A DNA stretch of 64,000 nt from Thiopseudomonas sp. (GTDB taxonomy: Bacteria > Pseudomonadota > Gammaproteobacteria > Pseudomonadales > Pseudomonadaceae): the NCBI GenBank assembly GCA_023228985.1, contig JALOAC010000004.1:101750-165749 (forward strand), given 5' to 3'. Position numbers and translations under genes: made by a program. How positions within the stretch are numbered: the first letter of the stretch is position 1; each line of letters begins with the position of its first letter. The notes under the pieces are model-generated. The model saw nothing but the letters and a program-made list of their open reading frames with translations, did no database searches and was not told where the DNA came from. Of this stretch, positions 18,201 through 26,906 are shown piece after piece.

Positions 18201-18336
18201 GATTGTTGGCGGGCTGCTGTTAAGTCAATTATTAACGCTATACAGCACACCGGCGGTGTATTTGTTTTTTGACCGGCTTAGCCAGCGCTTTAGCCGCAAG
18301 CAAGCTAATGCAAAAGTGCAGGTAAGTACCGAGTAA
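15256..18336 (+). CDS. muxC: RND efflux transporter MuxC (MdtC-like)
   Basis: The second RND pump subunit of the MuxABC-OpmB system is 1026 aa, with the same domain order as MuxB and about the same motifs: GLVVDDAIVVLEN in helix 4 and GIVKKNAILMIDFAL in helix 10. The two pumps are clearly paralogous. It uses a GTG start at 15256, 2 bp after the muxB TAG, so the operon is tightly coupled. Order relative to muxB gives the B/C assignment. Confidence 0.93.
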   Translation: MNLSAPFIHRPVATTLLCIAIVLLGILGFRLLPVAPLPDMDFPVITVQASLPGASPQVMAATVATPLERSLGSISGISQMTSRSFQGSTRIMVQFDLGRDINAAAREVQAAINAASELLPSGMRSMPTYRKVNPTQSPIMVLALTSDVLERGKLYDLAESIVGQKLLQIQGVGDVQIGGSSLPAVRVELEPRLLEHYGIALDEVRQSIASANQQRPKGQLEQGLRHWQLQANDQLYSAAEYAPMIIRYQDGAALRLGDVATVTDDVENRYNSGFFNDQDAVLLVINRQASANIIATIAAIKDELPSLQAVLPESAQLQVAMDRSPVIRATLYEAERSLLIATALVILVVLLFLGHWRAAIIPAFAVPVSLIGSFSVMYLLGFSLNNLSLMALIIATGLVVDDAIVVLENITRHIRLGKTRLEAALLGAKEVGFTLLSMNLSLVVVFVSILFMGGLIERLFREFSITLTVAILISLLVSVTLTPMMCARWLKEELPEREPTWLERKGTAMLQGYQRSLTWTLRFQPLMLLGLLLTIGASVWLFMDVPKTFMPQQDTGQLRGMIRSDDGLSYHTMRPKMEAYRQALLKDADVQSVAGFISGGSNAFLIVRLNAVNERDETAQEVVDRLRNQIPKIPGSRLFLMPEQDLFIGGREGGNTQHEYVLLASDLDDLRHWQPKVRDALRALPELTDIDTREGRGAQQLSLEVDRVQAARLGVDMAMVTALLNNAFSQRQVSTIYQTLNQYSVVLEVDPRFIGSPKVLEQIHVIGAQGERIPLSAFTRWQSSLQNESVQHDGQFAVESIGFALAPGVSLDQASVAIERAMAQISLPTEVQGRLGGTAGFFRQSQSMQGGMLLVAIAIVYLVLGVLYESYVHPLTILSTLPSAGVGALLAIKLTGGEFSLISLLGLFLLIGIVKKNAILMIDFALHLQRDQGIKPEHAIVSAAVQRFRPIMMTTMAAILGALPLLVVGAEGSEMRQPLGLAIVGGLLLSQLLTLYSTPAVYLFFDRLSQRFSRKQANAKVQVSTE

Positions 18337-18383
18337 CCGAGCTGGGATAACAGGGTATGCAGAGTTTAATGAAAGGATTAGGC

Positions 18384-19820
18384 ATGTTAAAAGTAAGTCG
18401 GGTTTTTTTAATGGCTGGGGCGATGCTGTTTGTGTCGGGCTGTTTGCTGGGGCCAAACTATCAACGTCCTGAACAGCCATTACCTGAGCAATTCACCGAG
18501 ATTGAAGGCTGGAAGCACGCTGAACCTGCTGAATTGGCGGACAAAGGTCAGTGGTGGCAGTTGTATCAGGACGAGCTATTAACAGACATGCTGCACACAC
18601 TCGATGCCAGTAATCAAAATCTGGCGGCGGCTGAAGCTGCTTGGCGTGAAGCCCAAGCGGCGTTAGGCAGTACCCGCTCAGAGCTGTATCCGCAGCTTAG
18701 TGCGCAAGGTAGCAGCACGCGTTCAGCACAAGGACGTGACGAGATCACTAAAAGCAGCACGCGTTCAGCACAAGGACGTGACGAGATCACTAAAAACAAA
18801 AATGTGCAGCTTGGCCTTAGTTGGCAGCTCGATCTGTGGGGGCAGGTGCGTCGTCAAGTAGAAGCAGGGCAGGCGCGTGCCGATGCCAGTGCGGCTGATT
18901 GGGCAGCGCTTCGTTTGAGCTTGCAAGCTCAACTGGTGCAAAACTACATTCAACTACGCACGCTGGATGAGCAAATCCGCATTGTGCAGCGCAATCTTGA
19001 CGCATACGCACGCGTACTGAAAATCACCGAAAACCGTTATCAAAGCGGCATGGTGACTAAAGCGGATACCAGTCAAGCGCTGACGCAACTACGCAGTACC
19101 GAAGCGCAGTTGCTGGACTTGAACAGCCAGCGCCGGCGCTTGCAACACAGTATCGCCCTGTTGTTAGGACAACCGGCTACGGGTTTTCAACTCAGCGCAC
19201 AAGCAGGCTTGCCCGCTATGCCCGTACTGCCAGAGAATATTCCATCGAGTCTATTGGAGCGTCGCCCTGATATTGCTGCAGCCGAACGACGGGTGATGGC
19301 GGCCAATGCTGAAATCGGCGTGGCGAAAACCGCCTACTTCCCTAGCTTTTCACTCAATGCCAGTGGTGGCTACCGCTCGGAACAATGGTCAGGACTACTG
19401 AATACACCGAATCGTTTTTGGTCGATTGGCCCGCAGTTTGATTTACGCCTGTTTGATGCAGGCGCGCGCCGCGCACGATCCCAGCAAGCCCTGGCTAGCT
19501 ATGATCAACAGGTGGCCAAGTACCGGCAAACCACCTTAGAAGCCATTGTTGAAGTAGAGGATGCGCTGGTGCAGTTGTTAAGTCTGCAAGATGAATACCG
19601 CGTGCAAGCGCAAGCCAGTGCGGCAGCGCAAGAGGCGTTGCAGCTGATTGAAAACCAGTATCAAGCCGGTATGGTGGACTTTTTAGCGGTGAGCAGCGCA
19701 CAAACCACAGCGTTGAATGCTGAGCGTACCTTGCTGGATTTACAAGCCCGTCAGCTAACCGCCAGTGTGCAGTTAATGAGCGCTTTGGGTGGCGGTTGGC
19801 ATCAGGAAATTACTGAATAG
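18384..19820 (+). CDS. opmB: Outer-membrane efflux lipoprotein OpmB (NodT/OprM family)
   Basis: OpmB is the trimeric outer-membrane exit duct of the Mux pump. A signal peptide ends in a lipobox (FVSGC), followed by LGPNYQRPEQPLPEQF, the usual start of OprM-type lipoproteins. Two repeated OEP domains follow (LERRPDIAAAERRV near residue 300). I start at ATG 18384, where AAAGGA at 18372-18377 is well placed; an ATG at 18357 would add nine residues. Residues around 110-137 contain a perfect tandem duplication of SSTRSAQGRDEITK. It ends one base before the convergent braG stop. Confidence 0.9.
   Translation: MLKVSRVFLMAGAMLFVSGCLLGPNYQRPEQPLPEQFTEIEGWKHAEPAELADKGQWWQLYQDELLTDMLHTLDASNQNLAAAEAAWREAQAALGSTRSELYPQLSAQGSSTRSAQGRDEITKSSTRSAQGRDEITKNKNVQLGLSWQLDLWGQVRRQVEAGQARADASAADWAALRLSLQAQLVQNYIQLRTLDEQIRIVQRNLDAYARVLKITENRYQSGMVTKADTSQALTQLRSTEAQLLDLNSQRRRLQHSIALLLGQPATGFQLSAQAGLPAMPVLPENIPSSLLERRPDIAAAERRVMAANAEIGVAKTAYFPSFSLNASGGYRSEQWSGLLNTPNRFWSIGPQFDLRLFDAGARRARSQQALASYDQQVAKYRQTTLEAIVEVEDALVQLLSLQDEYRVQAQASAAAQEALQLIENQYQAGMVDFLAVSSAQTTALNAERTLLDLQARQLTASVQLMSALGGGWHQEITE
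18711..18794 (+). repeat. Perfect 42-bp tandem duplication inside opmB
   Basis: Bases 18711-18752 and 18753-18794 are identical. The unit is 14 codons (SSTRSAQGRDEITK), so the frame is kept. Identity at every third position points to a recent duplication. Confidence 0.97.
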
Positions 19821-19821
19821 A

Positions 19822-20526
19822 TTAACCACCCAAGTAAGCTTGGCGTACTTGCTCGTTGCTTAACAGGTTAGCGCCTGTGTCTTCCAGCACAATACGCCCA
19901 TGCTCCATAACATAACCACGGTCGGCCAGCTTTAAGGCTTGGTTAGCGTTTTGTTCAACGAGGAATACGGTTACGCCAGCCTCACGTAATTGCTCAAGAA
20001 TAGTGAAAATCTGCTGAATGATAATAGGGGCAAGACCAAGTGAAGGCTCATCCAGCAATAACAAACGCGGCTCACTCATCAGTGCGCGGCCAATCGCCAG
20101 CATTTGCTGTTCACCGCCCGACATGGTTCCGGCACGCTGCTGAAAACGTTCATGCAGACGTGGGAACAGGCTCAGTACGCGCTCCAAACGCTCTTCACGA
20201 ACATCTTTGTTGTCACAGAAAAACGCGCCCATAGCGAGGTTTTCTTCAACGGTTAAACGCGCAAATACGCGGCGGCCTTCGGGCACAATCGCCATGCCCA
20301 TACGCATAATTTGTGCAGTGGTTTTGCCACGTAGGGATTGACCTTCATAGATGATTTCCCCGCTGGCGGCTTGTGGATCACCGCATAGCGTCATCATTAG
20401 GGTGGTTTTACCTGCGCCGTTGGCACCAATTAACGTAACGATTTCCCCACGGTTCACCTTGATGGATACATTATGCAATGCCTGGATTTTGCCGTAAAAA
20501 GTGCAGATATTACTCATGCTTAACAT
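19822..20526 (-). CDS. braG: Branched-chain amino acid ABC transporter ATPase BraG/LivF
   Basis: One of two cytoplasmic ATPases powering Leu/Ile/Val import. The 234-aa protein shows Walker A GANGAGKTT (about 35-43), signature MSGGEQQMLAIGRAL and Walker B LLLLDEPSLGLAP. I start at the ATG at 20526, preceded by GAGGAG (20535-20540); an ATG at 20541 would lie inside the Shine-Dalgarno region. The gene is last of the braC-D-E-F-G operon. Confidence 0.93.
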   Translation of the reverse strand: MLSMSNICTFYGKIQALHNVSIKVNRGEIVTLIGANGAGKTTLMMTLCGDPQAASGEIIYEGQSLRGKTTAQIMRMGMAIVPEGRRVFARLTVEENLAMGAFFCDNKDVREERLERVLSLFPRLHERFQQRAGTMSGGEQQMLAIGRALMSEPRLLLLDEPSLGLAPIIIQQIFTILEQLREAGVTVFLVEQNANQALKLADRGYVMEHGRIVLEDTGANLLSNEQVRQAYLGG

Positions 20527-20530
20527 GCGC

Positions 20531-21298
20531 TTACTCCTCACCCAGGTAGGCCTTGATCACGGCTGGATTATTACGCACTTCATCCGGCGTGCCAGCGGCT
20601 AAAGGAGCGCCTTGGTTAATCACTATAATGTGGTCAGAAATATCCATCACCAACTTCATATCATGCTCAATCAATAACACTGTCATTGCATGTTCATTGC
20701 GTAAGTCATTGATAAGGTGCTTTAAATTATCGGTTTCGCTGGGGTTCAGGCCTGCTGCAGGCTCATCCAGCATCAGCAAACTAGGGTTGGTGACCATGCA
20801 GCGCGCAATTTCTAAATAACGCTGTGGACCGTAGGCTAAAGTACCCGCCTCACGATTGGCGTCTTCCAACAAGTTTACTTTTTTAAGCCAATACGTCGCC
20901 TGCTCAAGTGCGCGTTGTTCAGCAGCGCGGTACTTGGGGGTTTTAAACAAGCCGGCCAAGAGCTTGGTGTTAAGTAGCTGGTGTTGCGCCACCAGCAAGT
21001 TTTCCAGCACGGTCATATCTTTAAATAAACGCACATGCTGAAAGGTTCGTACCATGCCTTTGCGGGCAATTTTAAAGCCGGGCAGCCCTTGGACTTCTTC
21101 ACCCTTAAAACGGATGACACCGCCTGTAGGCTTATAAAAACCAGTCAAACAGTTAAATACTGTGGTTTTACCTGCTCCGTTAGGACCGATCATGGACACG
21201 ATCTGCCCTTGCTCGACTTTAAGTGCCACACCGTCTACGGCTAAAAGTCCGCCAAAACGCATCGATAGATCGGAAACTTCTAAGATTGTTTTACTCAT
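20531..21298 (-). CDS. braF: Branched-chain amino acid ABC transporter ATPase BraF/LivG
   Basis: The second ATPase of the branched-chain amino acid importer. The 255-aa protein has Walker A GPNGAGKTT, the LivG-type signature LAYGPQRYLEIARCM and Walker B LLMLDEPAAGLNP. Its ATG at 21298 overlaps the braE stop (ATGA), so an upstream extension into braE is rejected. It ends 4 bp before the braG start. Confidence 0.94.
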   Translation of the reverse strand: MSKTILEVSDLSMRFGGLLAVDGVALKVEQGQIVSMIGPNGAGKTTVFNCLTGFYKPTGGVIRFKGEEVQGLPGFKIARKGMVRTFQHVRLFKDMTVLENLLVAQHQLLNTKLLAGLFKTPKYRAAEQRALEQATYWLKKVNLLEDANREAGTLAYGPQRYLEIARCMVTNPSLLMLDEPAAGLNPSETDNLKHLINDLRNEHAMTVLLIEHDMKLVMDISDHIIVINQGAPLAAGTPDEVRNNPAVIKAYLGEE

Positions 21299-22548
21299 GA
21301 ACGCAGCTCCACATGTGGACGCTTCATGGGGAGCAAGCCTTGTGGACGCCAAATCATCATCAGTACCATCATTAAACCAAAAAGCAGCATGCGGTATTCA
21401 TTAAATTCACGTGCCAACTCGGGCAAAATCGTCATGATAATCGCAGCCAGTATTACGCCTATTTGCGAGCCCATGCCGCCCAGCACCACAATCGCCAAAA
21501 TAATTGCCGACTCAATAAAGGTGAAGGATTCTGGACTAATAAAGCCTTGGCGCGCGGCGAAGAAACTGCCGGCAAAACCGGCAAAGGTAGCACCTATGGT
21601 AAAGGCGCTAAGCTTGATACTGGTTGGGTTCAGTCCGAGGGAGCGGCACGCAATTTCATCTTCGCGCATGGCTTCCCACGTGCGGCCTATCGGCATGCGA
21701 ATCAAACGGTTAATGATAAAGAGGGTGATGAGTACCAAGAGCAGCGCGAGTAAATATAAAAACATGACGCGGTGGTTGGTGTTAAAAGCGATGCCAAAAT
21801 ACTCATGAAAGCTTTGTACACCTTCAGGCGCACGGCGAGTAAATTCAAGATTAAACAAAGTAGGTTTAGGAATGCTGCCTATCCCACGAGGGCCGCCGGT
21901 AAGTTCGGTGAGGTTGTTGAGCATGATGCGAATAATCTCACCAAAACCTAGCGTCACAATGGCTAAGTAATCCCCGCGCAATCGTAAGACGGGGAAACCT
22001 AAAATAAAACCAAAGAAGGCTGCCATGGCCCCTGCTGCCGCTAGGCCGGTCCAAAAACCCACACCAAAATGTTGCGCGAGCAGGGCATAGGTGTAGGCAC
22101 CTACGGCGTAAAAACCGACGTAGCCTAGGTCCAGCAAGCCAGCCAAACCTACAACAATGTTTAAACCCAAGCCGAGCATGACGTAAATAAGTACCAGAGT
22201 GCCCAAGTCTATCTGGCTGCGACTGCCGTAAAAGGGGAACACGATCGCCGCGGCAATAAAGAAGCACCAAACCACCGTTTGAATGCGTGGCTTAGCCAGT
22301 AAGTTAGTTAGGTTTATGCTGTGTTCGGGTTTGGGCAGGCTGCTCCACGCCTTATCTATAGCGTCACGGAACAGGTTAAATAGGAAGATAATCAGCGCCG
22401 CTGTACCTATCTTCCAATACACGCTGCTATCCGCAACGACCACGGTAAGCTGTGTACCGACCTGAGTCAGACGCACGCCCAATAAAATTGCGCTAAGAAT
22501 ACAAACAACAATGGCTGAAAAAATAGCCGCTTTGAAGTGCAATCGCAT
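21295..22548 (-). CDS. braE: Branched-chain amino acid permease BraE/LivM
   Basis: This inner-membrane permease subunit pairs with BraD. The 417-aa product has an N-terminal extension with two hydrophobic stretches before the conserved core (from about residue 105), as in LivM proteins. It also has the cytoplasmic coupling-helix motif MREDEIACRSLGLN, where the ATPase docks. The start ATG shares one base with the braD stop. Confidence 0.93.
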   Translation of the reverse strand: MRLHFKAAIFSAIVVCILSAILLGVRLTQVGTQLTVVVADSSVYWKIGTAALIIFLFNLFRDAIDKAWSSLPKPEHSINLTNLLAKPRIQTVVWCFFIAAAIVFPFYGSRSQIDLGTLVLIYVMLGLGLNIVVGLAGLLDLGYVGFYAVGAYTYALLAQHFGVGFWTGLAAAGAMAAFFGFILGFPVLRLRGDYLAIVTLGFGEIIRIMLNNLTELTGGPRGIGSIPKPTLFNLEFTRRAPEGVQSFHEYFGIAFNTNHRVMFLYLLALLLVLITLFIINRLIRMPIGRTWEAMREDEIACRSLGLNPTSIKLSAFTIGATFAGFAGSFFAARQGFISPESFTFIESAIILAIVVLGGMGSQIGVILAAIIMTILPELAREFNEYRMLLFGLMMVLMMIWRPQGLLPMKRPHVELRS

Positions 22549-23471
22549 TAGACCTTCTCCACTTCAGGGCGACCCAAGATACCTGTAGGGCGAAACAATA
22601 GAATTAATACCAATAACGCAAAAGCGACGGCATCTTTGTATTGAGTACTGAAATAACCTGAAGTCATGGCTTCTGTAACACCTAACACTAAACCGCCCAA
22701 AACAGCGCCGGGAATACTGCCGATACCGCCCAACACTGCAGCAGTAAAGGCTTTTAATCCTGCCATAAAACCTATGTAGGGGTTCACCACGCCGTAATAC
22801 AGACTGAGCAAAACGCCAGCAATAGCAGCCAATGCAGCGCCAATCACAAAGGTAATCGCAATAATTGCATTGCTGTTGATGCCCAGTAATCCGGTCATTT
22901 TGATGTCTTCGGAACAGGCTCGACAAGCACGACCTGTGCGGGAGCGGCTGATAAAAATTGATAGCGCAAGCATTGCTACAAAGGTGGTGATGAAAATAAT
23001 AATTTGCATGTAAGACAGGCTGGCATGGAACTCGTCAGTTCCTAGAGTAATGTTGCCAGAAATCAAACTGGGCATGGCTACGTCACGCGCGCCTTGACCG
23101 ATGCGGACAAGGTTTTGCAAAAATATTGACATACCAATAGCGGAAATCAATGGAATTAGTCGGTTGCTACCGCGCAGTGGGCGATAAGCAACGCGTTCAA
23201 TACTGTAACCATAGGCGCTGGTAACGACCATGCTGAGTATAAAAGCACCGAGAATTAATAAGGGTAGGCTCTCTAAGCCCATCATAGCTAAGCCGGTGAG
23301 CGCAATAAAAGTCACGTAACTGCCGATCATATAGACTTCGCCATGAGCAAAGTTAATCATGCCAATAATGCCATACACCATGGTGTAGCCAATGGCGATT
23401 AAAGCGTAAGTGCTGCCTATGGTTAGGCCGTTAAGCAATTGTTGTATAAAGTAAAAAAAGGCTTCAGTCAT
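22548..23471 (-). CDS. braD: Branched-chain amino acid permease BraD/LivH
   Basis: Permease subunit of the same importer, 307 aa from the ATG at 23471 (MTEAFF). It starts with QQLLNGLTIGSTYALIAIGYTMVYG, characteristic of LivH, and contains the coupling motif RACRACSEDIKMTGLLGIN. Several hydrophobic helices span the protein. A strong hairpin lies between braC and this gene. Confidence 0.92.
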   Translation of the reverse strand: MTEAFFYFIQQLLNGLTIGSTYALIAIGYTMVYGIIGMINFAHGEVYMIGSYVTFIALTGLAMMGLESLPLLILGAFILSMVVTSAYGYSIERVAYRPLRGSNRLIPLISAIGMSIFLQNLVRIGQGARDVAMPSLISGNITLGTDEFHASLSYMQIIIFITTFVAMLALSIFISRSRTGRACRACSEDIKMTGLLGINSNAIIAITFVIGAALAAIAGVLLSLYYGVVNPYIGFMAGLKAFTAAVLGGIGSIPGAVLGGLVLGVTEAMTSGYFSTQYKDAVAFALLVLILLFRPTGILGRPEVEKV

Positions 23472-23504
23472 AACCAGCAATCCAGTAATCCAGCAAAAAG
23501 CAAA

Positions 23505-23532
23505 ACCAGGCTTCTGTGATTAGAAGCCTGGT
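23505..23532 (-). terminator. Intercistronic hairpin between braC and braD
   Basis: A perfect 11-bp stem (ACCAGGCTTCT / AGAAGCCTGGT, loop of six) follows the braC stop by about 12 bp. On the minus strand it is followed by TTTTGCTTTTTGC. It could terminate part of the transcripts or protect braC mRNA, giving excess binding protein over permease. Confidence 0.7.
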
Positions 23533-23544
23533 AGGGCAGAAAAA

Positions 23545-24669
23545 TTACTGAGTTAAAGCAGTTTTGCTGCCGTCAGCGTGCCACTCGTAGACTACAAAGC
23601 TGAAGTCTTTTAAGTCGCCTTTTGCGTCAAACTCCAATACACCAGTTGGGGTATCAAACTGATTGGCGCGCAAGGCATCAGCAACGGCTTCTGGAACGGT
23701 TGATTTGCTGATTTTCATCGCATCAGCCATAACCTGTACAGCAGCATAGGCTGGGAATACAAAAGGACCACGTGGGTCTTCACCTTTGGCTTTAAAGGCT
23801 TCAACCAAGTGGGCGTTCTTTGGATCCTCATCAAAGGCTTTGGGTAGAGTTACCAGCATGCCTTCGGAAGCGTCACCAGCAATCGCAGAGATATCGCTGT
23901 TACCTACACCTTCTGGGCCCATGAACTTAGCATTGAAATTGCTTTCAGCCGATTGACGCAACAGCATGCCCATCTCTGGGTGGTAGCTGCCAAAGTAAAC
24001 GAAATCAACGTTTTCTTTTTTCATTTTGGCAATCAGTGCTGAGAAGTCTTTATCACCGGCGGTCACCCCTTCAAACAGGGCAACAGGAATGCCAGCCTCG
24101 TCTAGCGCCTGTTTAACGGCGGTAGCAATACCTTCACCGTACTGCTGCTTGTCATGCAAAACAGCAGCGCGCTTTGGCTTAAGCTGCTCAACCACATACT
24201 TGCCCGCGGTAGGACCCTGCATATTATCTAGGCCGATAGTACGGAAAATAAGTGTATAGCCTTTCTGGGTAATCTCCGGCGTAGTCGAAGCGGCAGTGAC
24301 CATTAAAATGCCTTCTTCTTCATAGATTTCTGCGGCAGGCTGAGTGGAGCCCGAGCAGAGATGGCCGACTACAAAACGAATACCATCATTAACAATCTTG
24401 TTAGCTACTGCGACAGCTTGTTTGGGGTCGCAAGCATCATCGTAGGTGACAGACTCAAGCATGCTGCCGTTTACGCCACCCGCTTGGTTAATTTGCTCAA
24501 TGGCCATCTTGGCACCAATTGATTGCATGTCGCCATACTGCGCAACAGGACCGGTAACAGGGCCCGCCAACGCAATTTTGATGGGTTCTGCAGCCATGCT
24601 GTAAGTTGCTGCTCCTGCGAGAGCCATAGCAGCAAGAATTTTGCTAATAGTGCGAGTAGATTTGCTCAT
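23545..24669 (-). CDS. braC: Branched-chain amino acid-binding protein BraC
   Basis: This periplasmic substrate-binding protein delivers Leu/Ile/Val to the BraDEFG complex. The 374-aa precursor starts at ATG 24669 (MSKSTRT) with a Sec signal peptide ending about TYSMAAEP. The mature part begins PIKIALAGPVTGPVAQYGD and includes the QINQAGGVNG motif and a Cys pair (DACDPK and HLCSGS) as in LivJ/LivK. An eight-residue longer start at 24693 is less likely. It is first in the operon, separated from the permease genes by a hairpin. Confidence 0.94.
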   Translation of the reverse strand: MSKSTRTISKILAAMALAGAATYSMAAEPIKIALAGPVTGPVAQYGDMQSIGAKMAIEQINQAGGVNGSMLESVTYDDACDPKQAVAVANKIVNDGIRFVVGHLCSGSTQPAAEIYEEEGILMVTAASTTPEITQKGYTLIFRTIGLDNMQGPTAGKYVVEQLKPKRAAVLHDKQQYGEGIATAVKQALDEAGIPVALFEGVTAGDKDFSALIAKMKKENVDFVYFGSYHPEMGMLLRQSAESNFNAKFMGPEGVGNSDISAIAGDASEGMLVTLPKAFDEDPKNAHLVEAFKAKGEDPRGPFVFPAYAAVQVMADAMKISKSTVPEAVADALRANQFDTPTGVLEFDAKGDLKDFSFVVYEWHADGSKTALTQ

Positions 24670-24821
24670 ATAAGGTACCTTTTTTATAGTCATTTTTATC
24701 TTTTGCAGCCTTTGCCATACAGGTTAAGGCTGTTTGCATCGCAAATCAGTTTAATAGACTTCCGCACAGAGTGGAACCTTTGCGCAAACAACAAAAAAAT
24801 TGAGTTAACATGATACAGGTT

Positions 24822-24849
24822 TTGAGCAGCCCATTAGATTTGCTAAGAT
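24822..24849 (+). promoter_or_regulatory. Likely sigma70 promoter of gltX
   Basis: TTGAGC (24822-24827) and TAAGAT (24844-24849) are 16 bp apart and about 38 bp upstream of the gltX start. The 217-bp gap between divergent braC and gltX holds no other clear signal that I can name. Confidence 0.5.
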
Positions 24850-24886
24850 GCAGGACTATTTTTAAACACTTTTACCGAGAAACCCA

Positions 24887-26377
24887 ATGACTAAAGTTGT
24901 TCGTACCCGTGTTGCTCCCTCGCCAACAGGCGACCCTCATGTAGGCACAGCCTATATTGCACTGTTCAATATGTGTTTTGCTCGCCAGCATGGCGGTCAG
25001 TTCGTTTTGCGTATCGAAGATACCGACCAAGTGCGCTCGAGCAAAGAGTCCGAACAACAGATTTATGATGCCTTGCGCTGGCTGGGTATCGAGTGGGATG
25101 AAGGCCCAGACGTGGGTGGTCCCCATGGTCCTTACCGCCAATCTGAGCGCAGTGAAATTTACCAAAAGTACGCCAATGAGCTGGTTGAGAAAGGTCATGC
25201 TTTCCATTGTTTTTGCTCGTCTGAACGCTTAGATGCTGTGCGTGCAGAGCAAATGGCTAACAAGCAAACGCCTGCCTATGACGGTCACTGCTCTCATCTT
25301 GACGCGGCTGAGGCGCAGCAGCGTGTCGCCGCCGGTGAGTCCCATGTGATTCGTATGCGTGTGCCGACTGAAGGCGTTTGTGTAGTTAAAGACATGCTGC
25401 GCGGCGATGTGGAAATTGGTTGGGACCGCATGGATATGCAGGTGCTGATGAAAGCCGATGGTTTGCCGACCTATTTCTTGGCCAACGTGGTCGATGACCA
25501 TCTGATGGGCATTACGCACGTATTACGTGGCGAAGAATGGTTGTCGTCTGCGCCAAAACTCATCAAGCTGTATGAGGATTTTGGTTGGGAGCAACCTGAG
25601 CTGTGTTACATGCCATTGTTGCGTAACCCAGACAAGAGCAAGTTATCCAAACGTAAAAACCCAACCTCCATCACCTATTACGAGCGTATGGGTTATTTGC
25701 CCGAAGCCATGCTGAACTATCTGGGCCGCATGGGCTGGTCAATGCCGGATGAGCGCGAGAAGTTCTCACTTACTGAGATGATTGAACACTTTGATATTCA
25801 ACGTGTATCACTGGGTGGGCCGATTTTTGATATCGAGAAACTATCTTGGCTTAACGGCCAGTGGTTGCGTGAACTGCCGGTAACTGAGTTTGCTCAGCGC
25901 GTGCAGCAATGGGCGTTTAATCCTGACTATCTGATGCAGATTGCTCCGCATGTGCAGGGACGGGTAGAGAACTTTAGCCAGATTGCACCTTTGGCGAGTT
26001 TTTTCTTTTCCGGCACCGTACAGATCACGCCCGAGCAATTAGCTCACAAAAAACTGGATGAGCAGCAAGTGCGTAAAACTTTGCAATTTGTTCTGTGGCA
26101 ACTCGAAGCCTTGCGCCAGTGGAATAAAGAAGCGATTACCGACTGTATTAATCAAGCGGGTGCAGCCTTAGAGCTAAAGCTGCGCGATATTATGCCGTTG
26201 ATGTTTGTTGCCATTACCGGGCAAGCCAGCTCTGTCTCGGTCTTAGATGCAATGGTTATCTTGGGGCCCGACCTAACACGTTACCGCTTACGCCAAGCGC
26301 TGGAAGTGCTAGGTGGAGTATCTAAAAAAGAGTCGAAAGACTGGGAGAAAGCGTTTAACAGTATTGAGCGTGGCTAG
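24887..26377 (+). CDS. gltX: Glutamyl-tRNA synthetase
   Basis: Charges tRNA-Glu. The 496-aa class I synthetase shows the HIGH-type motif PSPTGDPHVGTAYIAL (about 10-25), the KMSKS-type motif KSKLSKRK (about 247) and the helical C-terminal anticodon-binding half. Length and motif order match discriminating bacterial GltX. It appears monocistronic, between divergent braC and convergent sulA. Confidence 0.96.
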   Translation: MTKVVRTRVAPSPTGDPHVGTAYIALFNMCFARQHGGQFVLRIEDTDQVRSSKESEQQIYDALRWLGIEWDEGPDVGGPHGPYRQSERSEIYQKYANELVEKGHAFHCFCSSERLDAVRAEQMANKQTPAYDGHCSHLDAAEAQQRVAAGESHVIRMRVPTEGVCVVKDMLRGDVEIGWDRMDMQVLMKADGLPTYFLANVVDDHLMGITHVLRGEEWLSSAPKLIKLYEDFGWEQPELCYMPLLRNPDKSKLSKRKNPTSITYYERMGYLPEAMLNYLGRMGWSMPDEREKFSLTEMIEHFDIQRVSLGGPIFDIEKLSWLNGQWLRELPVTEFAQRVQQWAFNPDYLMQIAPHVQGRVENFSQIAPLASFFFSGTVQITPEQLAHKKLDEQQVRKTLQFVLWQLEALRQWNKEAITDCINQAGAALELKLRDIMPLMFVAITGQASSVSVLDAMVILGPDLTRYRLRQALEVLGGVSKKESKDWEKAFNSIERG

Positions 26378-26393
26378 TTAAAGCAGCTATTGC

Positions 26394-26420
26394 GTAGTGC
26401 GGGCCTATCACCCGCACTAC
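26394..26420. terminator. Hairpin between convergent gltX and sulA
   Basis: A perfect 10-bp stem, GTAGTGCGGG / CCCGCACTAC with a seven-base loop, lies between the two stop codons. No long T-run follows on either side, so it may act as a weak bidirectional terminator or as a 3'-end stabiliser. Confidence 0.5.
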
Positions 26421-26432
26421 TGGTTGCTGAAT

Positions 26433-26897
26433 TTACCAGCTTTGCGCAATATTGATGCTGTGGGCGTTGCCCTGCTGGGCGGCTTCTGCCAAACGTTGCC
26501 GAGCGGCAGGGGCGACAAGGTTTAGCCAGCTAATTACCGTATGACTACGACCTAAACCCAACACTTGGCAGACCAGTTCTTGGCTACTTTGTAGGCCTTT
26601 AGGGTAAATAATGAGCGTGCGCTCAGTGTTTAACCCCGTCCCTTTAAGCCATTGTCTGGTTAACTCAACAGGCGGTGAAACCAGTGTCAGCCAGCGCTGC
26701 TCTTGTTGCTCGCTTAATGCTTTAAGCATCGGCGCCAGTAAAGCCAAGCATTGGCGTGGTTGCCCAGAAAGAGCTAACTCACTACAAAAGTCCGTATTTA
26801 AAGGCGCAGGGGCAATGACCTGCTCTACTAGGGGAAGTGGTTTGGCAGCCTGCTGATCAAAGAGCGCAAGCTGAGTCCGTTTTGTGTAAATAGACAT
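26433..26897 (-). CDS. sulA: SOS cell-division inhibitor SulA-like
   Basis: SulA blocks FtsZ polymerisation during the SOS response. The 154-aa protein has the RecA-like fold region expected of the family (RWLTLVSPPVELTRQWLKGTGLN, then TVISWLNLVA). It starts 9 bp after the lexA stop, so LexA controls its own repressor gene and sulA in one transcript, the usual Pseudomonas order. Confidence 0.88.
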   Translation of the reverse strand: MSIYTKRTQLALFDQQAAKPLPLVEQVIAPAPLNTDFCSELALSGQPRQCLALLAPMLKALSEQQEQRWLTLVSPPVELTRQWLKGTGLNTERTLIIYPKGLQSSQELVCQVLGLGRSHTVISWLNLVAPAARQRLAEAAQQGNAHSINIAQSW

Positions 26898-26906
26898 GGC
26901 TGAACC

